Source of the DNA: Streptosporangium sandarakinum
GTDB taxonomy: Bacteria; Actinomycetota; Actinomycetes; Streptosporangiales; Streptosporangiaceae
Assembly (NCBI RefSeq): GCF_013409935.1
Contig: NZ_JACCCO010000001.1
Span: 930,001 to 994,000 of the forward strand
Direction: 5' to 3'
DNA: 64,000 nt
The position numbers and the translations under genes are program-made. Positions 8,536 through 18,594 of this stretch are shown piece after piece (position 1 is the stretch's first letter; the number at the start of each line of letters is the position of its first letter). Under the pieces are notes generated by a model. That model made no database searches, had not been told where the DNA came from, and saw nothing but the letters and a program-made list of their open reading frames with translations.

Positions 8536-8985
8536 TCAGAGCCCCGTGTAGACCGCGCCCGCGAAGAGCCCGAAGGCGGCGAACCACATCAGCAGCAGGA
8601 CCACCCAGGAGGCGATGCCGAAGTAGGACAGGACCAGCCCGGCGATCGCCATGCCCCGCCCCTCCTCGCCGCTGCGCTTGATCTGGCTCAGCGAGACGTG
8701 GCCGAGCACCACGCCCACGATCGAGGTGGTCCCGCACAGGAACAGACCCGAGATGCCCAGGATCAGCGCGGCGATGGCCATGCCGTTGTTGCCGCGGGGC
8801 GGCGGCGGGCCGTACCCGTAGGGGTCGTAGCCGCCGGACGGCCCGTACCCGCCCGGCGCGCCGTATCCGTTCCCCGAGCCGTACCCGCCCCCTCCGCCGT
8901 AACCGTCCGCCGGGCCGTAACCGCCGGAGGAGCCGTAACCGCCGGATGGAGGTCCATAACCGCCGGACTGGTTCCCGTAATTCAT
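8536..8985 (-). CDS. Gly/Tyr-rich DUF4190 membrane protein
   Basis: 149 aa. The first ~65 residues repeat GGYG/YGxGxG units (low complexity). A DUF4190 domain with two membrane segments follows (AIAALILGISGLFLCGTTSIV and VLSYFGIASWVVLLLMWF); the family signature VLGHVSLSQIKRSGEEGRGMAIAGL lies between them. Role unknown; such proteins are widespread single-copy or paralogous membrane proteins in actinomycetes. It starts at ATG 8985. Confidence 0.8.
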   Translation of the reverse strand: MNYGNQSGGYGPPSGGYGSSGGYGPADGYGGGGGYGSGNGYGAPGGYGPSGGYDPYGYGPPPPRGNNGMAIAALILGISGLFLCGTTSIVGVVLGHVSLSQIKRSGEEGRGMAIAGLVLSYFGIASWVVLLLMWFAAFGLFAGAVYTGL

Positions 8986-9107
8986 GAAATACCCCCTTTG
9001 TCGACACCGCGGGGCGAAATCCTAGTGAAGAAAGGGCGGTCCCATCGGTCCACGCCCTTTTCCGTGCACAGGTCGTGACCTCGCGGCGAGCCCGGGATGC
9101 GCGGTGT

Positions 9108-9740
9108 TCAGGACGGACGCGGCGTACCCGGGCCGTCCGGCCTGCCCGGCGCCTCGGGGTCGTCCGGCGTCTCGGGGTCGACCGTCGGGTCGGCGCCCCG
9201 GTCGATCGCGTCCCACAGCGCCCGCTCGCCGGTGCCCCGGGCGGCGGCGCGGCCCGCCCCGCCGGAGCGTTCGTAGCGGTCGGACATGCCGGGCCAGGCG
9301 CCTCCCTTGACGGCGGCCACCACTCCCCCGGCCAGCAGGACCAGGCCCCCCACGCCGGCCACCACCGGCCAGGCCGGGACCGCGGCGACCAGCCCGCCGG
9401 TCTGGCCGGCCGCTCCGGTGGCCTGCTCGGCGGCGACCGCGACCGCCGCGGCCGGGCGGGAGCCGGCCCAGGCCGCCGCCACCGCCCCGGCCCCGCACAC
9501 CGCCATCACGCCGCCGACGATCCTGCGCCACACCCCCCTGGTCGCGAGCACCGCGACGACCGCGGCGAGCGACGCCCAGGCCGCCGGTCCCAGCGCGGGG
9601 GCCACGCCCGCCGCGGCGACCGGCACCGCGCGGGCGCCGTACGTCACGGTGAACCAGTCGCGACCGGAGGCGAGCAGCACCAGCCCGGCCCCCGCCGCGC
9701 ACACCGCCACCCAGGTCCACAACGCCCGCGCGGCCGTCAC
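9108..9740 (-). CDS. Trp-operon-associated membrane protein (TIGR02234-like)
   Basis: 210 aa with four hydrophobic segments, a WFTV motif after the first and a polar, Pro/Asp-rich C-terminal tail with [10 protein letters not shown]. This matches the membrane protein found next to trp genes in mycobacteria and streptomycetes (between trpE and trpC). Its biochemical role is unknown. The start (GTG 9740) overlaps the hisI stop as GTGA; usually trpE stands here, so trpE appears to have been lost or moved. Confidence 0.8.
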   Translation of the reverse strand: MTAARALWTWVAVCAAGAGLVLLASGRDWFTVTYGARAVPVAAAGVAPALGPAAWASLAAVVAVLATRGVWRRIVGGVMAVCGAGAVAAAWAGSRPAAAVAVAAEQATGAAGQTGGLVAAVPAWPVVAGVGGLVLLAGGVVAAVKGGAWPGMSDRYERSGGAGRAAARGTGERALWDAIDRGADPTVDPETPDDPEAPGRPDGPGTPRPS

Positions 9741-10084
9741 CCGGACGTCACCTCGAGCCGGTCGGCGTCGAAGCAGGTGCGGTCGCCGGTGTGGCAGGCC
9801 GCGCCCACCTGGTCGACCTTGAGCAGGATGGTGTCGCCGTCGCAGTCGAGGGCGGCGGACCTGACGTGCTGGACGTGGCCGGAGGTCTCGCCCTTCACCC
9901 AGTAGGCGCCGCGGCTGCGCGACCAGTAGGTGGCGCGACCCGTGGTGAGGGTGCGGTGCAGCGCCTCGTCGTCCATCCAGGCGAGCATCAGCACCTCGCC
10001 GGTGTCGTACTGCTGGACGACGGCAGGCACCAGCCCGTCGCCGGTGCGCTTCAGCCGGGCCGCGATGGCGGGGTCAAGGGACAT
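9737..10084 (-). CDS. hisI: Phosphoribosyl-AMP cyclohydrolase
   Basis: 115 aa, the usual single-domain size. It opens the purine ring of PR-AMP in step 3 of histidine synthesis. The metal-binding motifs [15 protein letters not shown] and [10 protein letters not shown] are both present. ATG 10084 begins the family-typical [13 protein letters not shown]; the longer frame upstream is not family-like. It is separated from the main his block (21.4-27.7 kb) and coupled to the Trp-associated membrane gene. Confidence 0.96.
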   Translation of the reverse strand: MSLDPAIAARLKRTGDGLVPAVVQQYDTGEVLMLAWMDDEALHRTLTTGRATYWSRSRGAYWVKGETSGHVQHVRSAALDCDGDTILLKVDQVGAACHTGDRTCFDADRLEVTSG

Positions 10085-10135
10085 GCCGCAATTCTGCCGC
10101 AGCCGGGGGCCGGGCCGCCGCCCGGTCCCCGCACC

Positions 10136-10163
10136 GGCCGCCCGGTTCCCACACCGGGCGGCC
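10136..10163 (-). terminator. Hairpin downstream of ppk2
   Basis: A perfect 11-bp inverted repeat (GGCCGCCCGGT / ACCGGGCGGCC) with a 6-base loop, in the gap between the ppk2 stop and the hisI start. It probably ends ppk2 transcription and insulates hisI. Confidence 0.55.
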
Positions 10164-10217
10164 CGCCACGAGAGATCCCGCCGTACGGTCACCGCGCGCG
10201 GGACACCCCGCCGTACC

Positions 10218-11174
10218 TCAGCGGGCGCGGTCGTCGTCGAGCAGGTCGGCAGCCTGGACGACGATCCTGGGGTCGGGCACGCCCACGACCTCCCCGTCCT
10301 TGTCCGTGTAGTCGAACAGGTTGAGCACGTGGCGCATCGCCTCGATGCGGGCGCGCTTCTTGTCGTTGCTCTTGATCACCGTCCACGGCGCCGCCTCCGT
10401 GTCGGTGTGCAGGAACATGTCCTCCTTGGCCTGGGTGTACTCCTCCCACTTGTCGAGGGAGGCCAGGTCCATGGGCGACAGCTTCCACTGCCGGACCGGG
10501 TCCACCTGGCGGATCACGAAGCGGGTGCGCTGCTCGGAGCGGGACACCGAGAACCAGAACTTCACCAGGTGGATGCCGTCGCGGACGAGCATGCGCTCGA
10601 ACTCGGGGGTCTGCTCCAGGAACTCCAGGTAGTCGTCGGGCGAGACGAAGCCCATCACCCGTTCCACCCCGGCGCGGTTGTACCAGGAACGGTCGAAGAA
10701 GACCATCTCGCCGGCGGCCGGCAGGTGGGAGATGTAGCGCTGGAAGTACCACTGGGTGCTCTCGCGCTCGTTGGGCTTCTCCAGGGCGACGACGGTGGCG
10801 CCGCGCGGGTTGAGGTGCTCCATGAACCGCTTGATGGTGCCGCCCTTGCCGGCCGCGTCGCGCCCCTCGAAAAGGATCACCAGCCGCCCGCCGGTGTCCT
10901 TGATCCAGTACTGCAGCTTCAGCAGTTCGATCTGGAGGAGCCGCTTGAGCCGGTCGTACTCCGCCCGGCCCATCCGCTCGCCGTAGGGGTACTTCTCCCG
11001 CCAGGTGTCGACCGGGCTGCCGTCCTCCCTGACCAGCACGGGGTCGTCGTCATCGTCGTCCAGGACCCTCAGGTCGGACATCTCGTCGAGCAGCTCGCTG
11101 CGGGCCGCCGCGGAGCGCACGTCGAGCACCGGTGGCCGCTGCCCCTGCGCGTCCTCGTCGGTCAGGTCCGTCAT
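10218..11174 (-). CDS. ppk2: Polyphosphate kinase 2
   Basis: 318 aa. PPK2 transfers phosphate between polyphosphate and nucleotides. Walker A-like [11 protein letters not shown] lies near residue 103, followed by the lid/Walker B region [18 protein letters not shown], and [23 protein letters not shown]. These are intact, so the enzyme should be active. An acidic Asp run (DDDDDD) lies in the N-terminal extension. It stands alone between two hairpins. Confidence 0.93.
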   Translation of the reverse strand: MTDLTDEDAQGQRPPVLDVRSAAARSELLDEMSDLRVLDDDDDDPVLVREDGSPVDTWREKYPYGERMGRAEYDRLKRLLQIELLKLQYWIKDTGGRLVILFEGRDAAGKGGTIKRFMEHLNPRGATVVALEKPNERESTQWYFQRYISHLPAAGEMVFFDRSWYNRAGVERVMGFVSPDDYLEFLEQTPEFERMLVRDGIHLVKFWFSVSRSEQRTRFVIRQVDPVRQWKLSPMDLASLDKWEEYTQAKEDMFLHTDTEAAPWTVIKSNDKKRARIEAMRHVLNLFDYTDKDGEVVGVPDPRIVVQAADLLDDDRAR

Positions 11175-11280
11175 CGGTGTTCTCCCCGTGGCGCGGATGT
11201 CGGGTTCACACCACAGGCACTACCTCACCGCTCGCACGCTAATCCTCGGTGCCACCACCTGGACGGCGGCACCGCGGGAC

Positions 11281-11308
11281 GCCGCCGGGGGCCGCGGCCC
11301 CCGGCGGC
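11281..11308 (-). terminator. Terminator of the ABC exporter operon
   Basis: GCCGCCGGGGGCC and its exact complement with a two-base centre, a 13-bp GC hairpin located 15 bases past the stop of the 590-aa ABC gene. No U-tract. Confidence 0.65.
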
Positions 11309-11322
11309 CCCCGGAACGGTCC

Positions 11323-13091
11323 TCAGGAGCGGGCCGCCGCGACCCAGGAGGCGTACAGGTCGGCGTAGACGCCGCCCTGGCGGACCAGCTCGGCGTGCGG
11401 GCCGCGCTGCACGATCCGGCCCCGGTCGAAGACCAGCACCTCGTCGGCCGCCTCCGCGGTGGACAGCCGGTGGGCGATGGAGACGGCCGTACGGCCCCGC
11501 GTGACGCCCTCCAGCGCGCGGGCCAGCCGTACCTCCGTGGCGGGGTCCACCGCGGAGGTGGCCTCGTCGAGCAGGAGCAGGTCGGGGTCGGCGAGGTAGG
11601 CGCGGGCGAGGGCGACGAGCTGCCGCTCGCCCGACGACAGCGACTCGCCCCGCTGGCCGACGGGGGTGGACAGCCCGGCGGGCAGCCCCTCCAGCCAGTC
11701 GGCGAGTCCCAGCTCGGTCAGGGCCAGCGTGATCTCCTCGTCGGTCGCCGACGGACGGCCGAAGCGGACGTTGTCGGCGAGGGTGCCGTCGAACAGGAAG
11801 CCGTCCTGCGGCACCATGACGATCCGCTCGCGCAGCGAGGCGAAGCGGATCCGGCGCAGGTCCTCGCCGTCCACGGTGACCCGGCCGGAGACCGGGTCCA
11901 TCAGGCGGGTCAGCAGCTTGGCGAAGGTGGTCTTGCCCGAGCCGGTCTCCCCCACCACCGCGATCCGCGAGCGCGGCGGGATCTCGACGGACACGTCGCT
12001 CAGCACCGGGGGGCCGCCGGGGTAGGCGAAGGAGACGTCCTCGAAGGCGACGGAGATGGGGCCGCGCGGCAGCTCGACCCCGTCCGGGCCCGGGTCGGCC
12101 ACGTCGGGCGGGGTGTCCAGCACGCCCAGGACCCGCCGCCAGCCGGCCACGGCGTTCTGGGCGTCGCTGAGCACCTCGGTGGCGGTCTGCAGGGGAGAGA
12201 CGAACAGGGTGATCAGGAACAGGAAGGCGACCAGGCTGCCGGCGGTCATCTCGCCGGAGACGCCCAGCCGCACCCCGAGCAGCACCACGCCGGCGACCGT
12301 CGCCGCCGCGACGATCTCCGTCACCGGGAACACCGTGGCGACGATCCGCTGCGCGCGGGTCTGCGCGGCCCTGCTGGCGTCGATCGCGGCGTCCAGCCGC
12401 TCGGCGGTACGGGCCTCGGAGGCGTGGGCGCGGATCACCGCGGCGCCCACGACCGACTCGCTGACCGCGGCCAGCATGTCGCCGGCCCGCTCGCGGACCA
12501 GCGTGTAGGCGGTCGACAGCCATCGCTGGAAGCGCGGCAGCACGATCATCAGGGGCAGGAAGCAGGCCCACACCAGCAGGGTGAGCTGCCAGGAGTAGAC
12601 CGCCATCAGGACGGTCGCGACCAGGAGCTGCCCCATCGAGATGATGATCATCAGGCCGCCCCACTGCATGAACGTGCTGATCTGGTCCACGTCGCCGGTG
12701 ACGCGGGAGACCAGGGCGCCGCGGCGCTCGGTGTTCTGGGTGAGCACCGACAGGTCGTGCACGTGGCGGAAGCCGCGCACCCGCAGCGTGGCCAGGGACG
12801 CCTCGGTGGCCCGGTAGAGGCGGACGTTCATCAGGTACGCGCACAGCGCGGTGAGCACCACGGCCGCCGCGCACAGCAGCACGGCGGAGCGGATGTAGGG
12901 CACGTCCGGGACCGATCCCTTGAGCCCCCGGTCGATGGTCTGCTGGACGGCGATCGGCACGATCACCTTGCCGACCGTCGCGACCACGGCCAGGGCGAGC
13001 GTCCCGGCCAGGCCCTTGCGGAACTCGGGCGTGAGCGACAGCCCGTGGCGTACGGTGGCCAGCGCCGAGCGCTCGGTCCCCTGAAGCGAAC

Positions 13092-13095
<4 letters not shown>
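11323..13095 (-). CDS. ABC exporter subunit, canonical Walker B
   Basis: 590 aa, membrane domain (six predicted segments, residues about 30-330) fused to an ATPase domain. Walker A GETGSGKTTFAKLL near residue 380, Walker B with catalytic Glu (LLLLDEATSAVDP), and a degenerate signature LSSGERQ. It should pair with the 622-aa subunit just upstream: this protein supplies the good Walker A/B site and the partner supplies a canonical LSGGQ. Substrate unknown. The GTG start overlaps the stop of the partner (GTGA). Confidence 0.9.
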
Positions 13096-14960
<1,865 letters not shown>

Positions 14961-15114
14961 TCGGGAGGTGTCCTTTCAGAGAGAAGAAGCGGGGGGTACG
15001 TTTCCACGTAAGTCACTATCACGTCAGATCATGTCCTTATTCCCTCCCGGGTCTCCTCGGGAGCGCCCGTCACCGGCGAAATCGTCCGGGCCCGGGGGTT
15101 GTTAGGATCGCCGA

Positions 15115-15768
15115 ATGACCCACGCCCGCGCCGAACGCGCCGCGCTGAGCGACCTGTTCCTCCAGGTCGGCCCGGACGCCCCCACCCTGTGCGAGGGGTG
15201 GACGGCCTTCGACCTGGCGGCCCACCTCGTGCTGCGCGAGCGCCGCCTGGACGCCGCGGGCGGCATCGCGATCCGGCGGCTGGCCGGCCGCACCGCCGCG
15301 GTGCAGGAGTCCCTCAAGGCCCGGCACGGCTACGCCGGCCTGGTGGAGCTGGTCCGCTCCGGCCCGGCGGGCCTGTACGGCCTCGTCCCCGGCCTGGACC
15401 GCGCGGTCAACACCGTGGAGCTGTTCGTCCACCACGAGGACGTACGGCGGGCGCAGCCGGGCTGGGAGCCGCGGGAGCTGTCCCCGGGCTTCGAGGAACT
15501 GCTGTGGAGTCGGCTGCGCGGCCTCGGCCGCCTGCTGCTGCGCAGGTCGCCGGTGGGCGTGGTGCTGCGCCGCACCGGCGGCCCGGCCGGCGGGGGCTCC
15601 CGCGACGTGCTGCTCGGCGGGCCCCGGGGCGGCGCGCGGGTGGAGGTGTCGGGCCGGCCCGGCGAGCTGGTGATGTTCTGCTTCGGCCGCCAGCCGTACG
15701 CCAGGGTCGAGCCGGCCGGGTCCCCGGAGGCGGTGGCGCGCCTGCGGGACGCCTCCCTGGGGCTCTGA
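15115..15768 (+). CDS. TIGR03085-type metal-binding (DinB-like) protein
   Basis: 217 aa. The pattern LCEGWTAFDLAAHLVLRERR near residues 24-43 and FVHHEDVRRAQPGW near residues 105-118 match the mycothiol-dependent maleylpyruvate isomerase/DinB superfamily, subfamily TIGR03085; the His residues would bind metal. The substrate is unknown. Divergent from the ABC exporter operon with a 154-base gap. Confidence 0.85.
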   Translation: MTHARAERAALSDLFLQVGPDAPTLCEGWTAFDLAAHLVLRERRLDAAGGIAIRRLAGRTAAVQESLKARHGYAGLVELVRSGPAGLYGLVPGLDRAVNTVELFVHHEDVRRAQPGWEPRELSPGFEELLWSRLRGLGRLLLRRSPVGVVLRRTGGPAGGGSRDVLLGGPRGGARVEVSGRPGELVMFCFGRQPYARVEPAGSPEAVARLRDASLGL

Positions 15769-15845
15769 GCCGGCCGGACCGTCTGGATCGGCTGGTCCGC
15801 TCAGCCGTCCCCGCCTCCGGAGCCGTCTCAGCCCCGCGAACCGTC

Positions 15846-16556
15846 TCAGCCCCGCGAACCGTCCCGGGGCCCTGAGGCGTCACCGCCCTGGGGGCCGTCC
15901 CCGCTCTTCGGGCAGCGGGGCCCCTCAGAGTCGTCGCCGAACAGGCGGGCCGAGACCTCGGCCTGGGCGATCCGCCGCAGCGCGGCGACCAGCGCGTCGC
16001 CGAGGGAGGTCCCGACCACGACCAGCTCGACCATGCCCTCCAGGTCCGTCCGCTCGGCCACGGCCGCGACGTCGGCCCGCGCGATCAGCTCCGCCGCCCG
16101 GGCGTACTCGTCGAGACGGTCCAGCATGCCGTCGTAGCCCAGCCCCGCCGCGGTGAGCAGCACGCCGGTGACCGCCTGCATCGCGGGGCTGTCGGGCTCC
16201 TCCTCCCAGCCGTGGCGCTCGATCAGCTCCCTGGCCCGGCGCTCGGCCCTGTCCCACTCCTCGCCCTCGCCGGGCTCCCTGCGGGGGGTGACCGCCTTCT
16301 GCGCGACGCCGAGCTGGTCGTGCAGGCTGCGGCCGGGCTCGCCGAGATGGGCGAGCAGCTCGCGGATGTCGGCGATGGACAGCCCGGCGTAGTCGGCCAG
16401 GGCCCGCACCAGCATGATGCGGCGCACGTGCCGCTGATCGTATCTGGCCTGGTTTGGACTGGTCCGCTCCCCGCTGGGGAGCAGCCCCTCCCGCAGGTAG
16501 AACTTGATCATCGGCACGGAGACGCCCGTCGTCCGACTCAGCTCCGCCATCCGCAC
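15846..16556 (-). CDS. MerR-family transcriptional regulator
   Basis: 236 aa. A MerR helix-turn-helix lies at the N-terminus (MAELSRTTGVSVPMIKFYLR) with the wing (RYDQRHVRRIMLVRAL) and dimer helix. The remaining ~130 residues form a helical domain (AELIARADVAAVAERTDLEG) with no metal-binding Cys pair, so it is not a classical metal sensor. A disordered Gly/Asp tail ends it. It is divergent from the membrane operon at 16.6-18.1 kb and the gap holds a palindrome that could be its operator. Confidence 0.88.
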   Translation of the reverse strand: MRMAELSRTTGVSVPMIKFYLREGLLPSGERTSPNQARYDQRHVRRIMLVRALADYAGLSIADIRELLAHLGEPGRSLHDQLGVAQKAVTPRREPGEGEEWDRAERRARELIERHGWEEEPDSPAMQAVTGVLLTAAGLGYDGMLDRLDEYARAAELIARADVAAVAERTDLEGMVELVVVGTSLGDALVAALRRIAQAEVSARLFGDDSEGPRCPKSGDGPQGGDASGPRDGSRG

Positions 16557-16595
16557 AGCGTCCTCCTCTTGTGGTTCCCTCCGAGTTTAGCTATA

Positions 16596-16617
16596 GATAG
16601 TGGATATATCCGTTATC
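16596..16617. promoter_or_regulatory. Palindromic candidate MerR operator
   Basis: GATA-GT-GGATATATCC-GT-TATC, a 22-base dyad broken only at two symmetric dinucleotides, in the 81-base divergent gap. It is strikingly A/T-rich for this genome and lies 21 bases before the GTG at 16638. The sequence shows the palindrome; binding by the adjacent regulator is inference. Confidence 0.55.
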
Positions 16618-16637
16618 CGTTTGGAAGGACGCCCCCC

Positions 16638-17579
16638 GTGCCGCGCCCGCACCGCCCCCTGCTGTTCATGTCCGCCGTCATGGCCGCCCTCGCGGTCGTC
16701 GCGACCGGTGGCCTCCTCCTCGACGACCGCACCCTGGACGGCACGCCCGTCTGGGCCAAGCCGCTGAAGTTCGCCCTCTCACTCGGGATCTACGGGGTCA
16801 CCTGGTCATGGCTGATCTCCCTCGTCCCCCCGGCGGCGCGGACCGCCCGCTGGAGCCGGTGGCTGGGCACCGTCCTGGCCGCCGCCGCGCTGGCCGAGAT
16901 GGCGGTCATCGTCATCCAGGCGGCCCGGGGGCGGCGCAGCCACTTCAACGTCTCCACCCCGCTGGACTCCGCCCTGTACTCCGCCATGGGCACCACCATC
17001 ATCGTGCTGATGGTCGCCAACGTCCTGGCGGCGGTCCTGGTGGCGCGCGAACGGCGGGCGGAGCCGGCGGACGCCTGGGCGGTCCGCATCGGGCTGGCCG
17101 TCTCCGCCGCGGGCATGGCCCTGGGCTACCTGATGGTCCGGCCCAGCGCCGCCCAGCTCGCCGCCCCCGTGGTCACCGCCGTCGGCGCGCACGGCGTCGG
17201 CGTCGCCGACGGCGGGCCGGGCCTGCCCCTCCTGGGATGGAGCACCATCGGCGGCGACCTGCGCGTCCCGCACTTCGTCGGCATGCACGCCCTGCAGGCC
17301 CTGCCGCTGCTCGCCCTCGCCGTCCGCCGCGTCGCCGACCGGACGGCCCGGCTGCGCCTGGTCGCCGCCGGCGGCCTCGGCTACGCCGGGCTGACCGCCC
17401 TGGTGACCTGGCAGGCGCTGCGCGGTCAGCCGCTGCTGCGGCCCGACGGCCCGACCCTGACCGCCGCCGGGCTGCTCCTGGCCGTCACCGCGGCCGTCGC
17501 CCTCTCCGCCCTGCCGTCCCTGTCCGCGCCCGCCGCCCGGCGGGCCGCTGCCGCGATCCCCGCCGAGGTGAAGCCGTGA
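16638..17579 (+). CDS. Multi-pass membrane protein of unknown function
   Basis: 313 aa with about eight hydrophobic segments; the N-terminal part holds GTPVWAKPLKFALSLGIYG and a WLISLVPP turn, and RSHFNVSTPLDSALYS follows TM3. I do not recognise a characterised family. GTG 16638 is supported by GGAAGGA about 8 bases upstream. Its stop overlaps the start of the ABA4-like gene (GTGA), so both are made together, probably under the divergent MerR regulator. Confidence 0.85.
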   Translation: MPRPHRPLLFMSAVMAALAVVATGGLLLDDRTLDGTPVWAKPLKFALSLGIYGVTWSWLISLVPPAARTARWSRWLGTVLAAAALAEMAVIVIQAARGRRSHFNVSTPLDSALYSAMGTTIIVLMVANVLAAVLVARERRAEPADAWAVRIGLAVSAAGMALGYLMVRPSAAQLAAPVVTAVGAHGVGVADGGPGLPLLGWSTIGGDLRVPHFVGMHALQALPLLALAVRRVADRTARLRLVAAGGLGYAGLTALVTWQALRGQPLLRPDGPTLTAAGLLLAVTAAVALSALPSLSAPAARRAAAAIPAEVKP

Positions 17580-18070
17580 CCGAGACCCTCTTCCAGCTCA
17601 GCTTCCTGGCCGCCGCTCCCTTCTGGGCCCTGATGATCGTCGCGCCGGCGTGGTCGCGCACCCGGCGGATCATCGGCTCGCCGCTGATCGTGCTGCCCTC
17701 GCTCGCGGTGTGCCTGACGCTGCTCGTCCCCCTGCTGGCGGACTTCTGGCCCGTGGTGACCCGCCCCACCCTGTCCGGCCTCGTCGCGCTGACCCGCGAC
17801 CCGCAGGCGCTGGCCGCCCTGTGGGCGCAGATCATCTCGTGGGACCTGCTCGTGGGCCGGTGGATCTATCTCGACAGCCGGGAGAGGGGGATCCATCCGC
17901 TGGTGACGGCGCCGGTCCTGATCTCCGCGATCCTGCTGTCCCCCCTATCCCTACCGGTATATCTGACCCTGAGGGGTTGGACATCGCGGCGTCCCGACCG
18001 CACGATAGCGAAGGCGCGTCATGCCGATACCGCGAAACCGCAATGGCCGGTCGAAGCGGGACAGGTATGA
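17576..18070 (+). CDS. ABA4-like (DUF4281) membrane protein
   Basis: 164 aa, four hydrophobic segments. The sequence SWDLLVGRWIYLDSRERGIH and FWALMIVAPAW fit the ABA4-like family, named after a plant protein needed for neoxanthin formation; bacterial members have no established reaction. The N-terminal 130 residues cover the domain; the C-terminal Arg/Lys-rich tail is cytoplasmic. Translationally coupled to the previous gene. Confidence 0.8.
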   Translation: MTETLFQLSFLAAAPFWALMIVAPAWSRTRRIIGSPLIVLPSLAVCLTLLVPLLADFWPVVTRPTLSGLVALTRDPQALAALWAQIISWDLLVGRWIYLDSRERGIHPLVTAPVLISAILLSPLSLPVYLTLRGWTSRRPDRTIAKARHADTAKPQWPVEAGQV

Positions 18071-18164
18071 TGATCAAAATCCGGGAGCCACTCGGGCCGA
18101 AGATGCCAAAGATCATTAAAATTTGGGTATATACGGCTGGGACGGGAACTGCAGGAGGCCCCCA

Positions 18165-18326
18165 ATGCAGGTCAAGAAGATCCTCACCTATGTGGCGATA
18201 GCCTTCGTGGCCTTTTATCTCTTCACCAAACCGGCCCAGGCGGCCGAAGCGGTGAACGGCGTCTTCGACGGGATCATCAGGGGGGCCGACCAACTAGCCG
18301 TGTTCTTCACACGTGTGCTGACCTGA
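18165..18326 (+). CDS. Small single-pass membrane protein
   Basis: 53 aa. A positively charged start (MQVKKIL), one hydrophobic segment (TYVAIAFVAFYLFT) and a polar C-terminal half (EAVNGVFDGIIRGADQLAVF). The AGGAGG ribosome-binding site lies 7 bases before the ATG. Similar short proteins with VKKIL.. and FYLFTKP are, to my knowledge, common in actinomycetes, but no function is known. The upstream region (18070-18150) is A/T-rich with a TATATA motif that could be its -10 box. Confidence 0.75.
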   Translation: MQVKKILTYVAIAFVAFYLFTKPAQAAEAVNGVFDGIIRGADQLAVFFTRVLT

Positions 18327-18356
18327 CCCGGCGGGTCCGCACCGACGTTTCCCCTG

Positions 18357-18383
18357 GCGCTCCCGCCGACCCCGCGGGAGCGC
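18357..18383 (+). terminator. Hairpin after the small membrane protein
   Basis: A perfect 10-bp stem (GCGCTCCCGC / GCGGGAGCGC) with a 7-base loop, 30 bases past the stop. Likely terminator. Confidence 0.6.
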
Positions 18384-18490
18384 ACGGCATCCCGGCACCG
18401 CGTCCACCGTGACGCCATCGTGACGCCTCCGGCGTCCCCTCAAGGCCCCCGGGATCACCGGGACGACGCGGAGACGCCGCCGGAGACCCC

Positions 18491-18520
18491 GGTGAGTCCC
18501 GGTGAGTCCCGGTGAGTCCA
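18491..18520 (+). repeat. Three tandem 10-base repeats before the GS-like gene
   Basis: GGTGAGTCCC three times in a row (the third ends CCA) about 75-105 bases before the start of the glutamine-synthetase-like gene. A nearby 11-base pair (gtgacgcc..cgtgacgcc, 18410-18430) adds more direct repetition. It may be a regulator-binding array or chance slippage. Confidence 0.5.
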
Positions 18521-18594
18521 CGACGGCCCCATGGCGTCACCGGCACCGCCCCGATGTGCTTCCGCCGCACCACCGGACGTGTTACGCACGAGAC

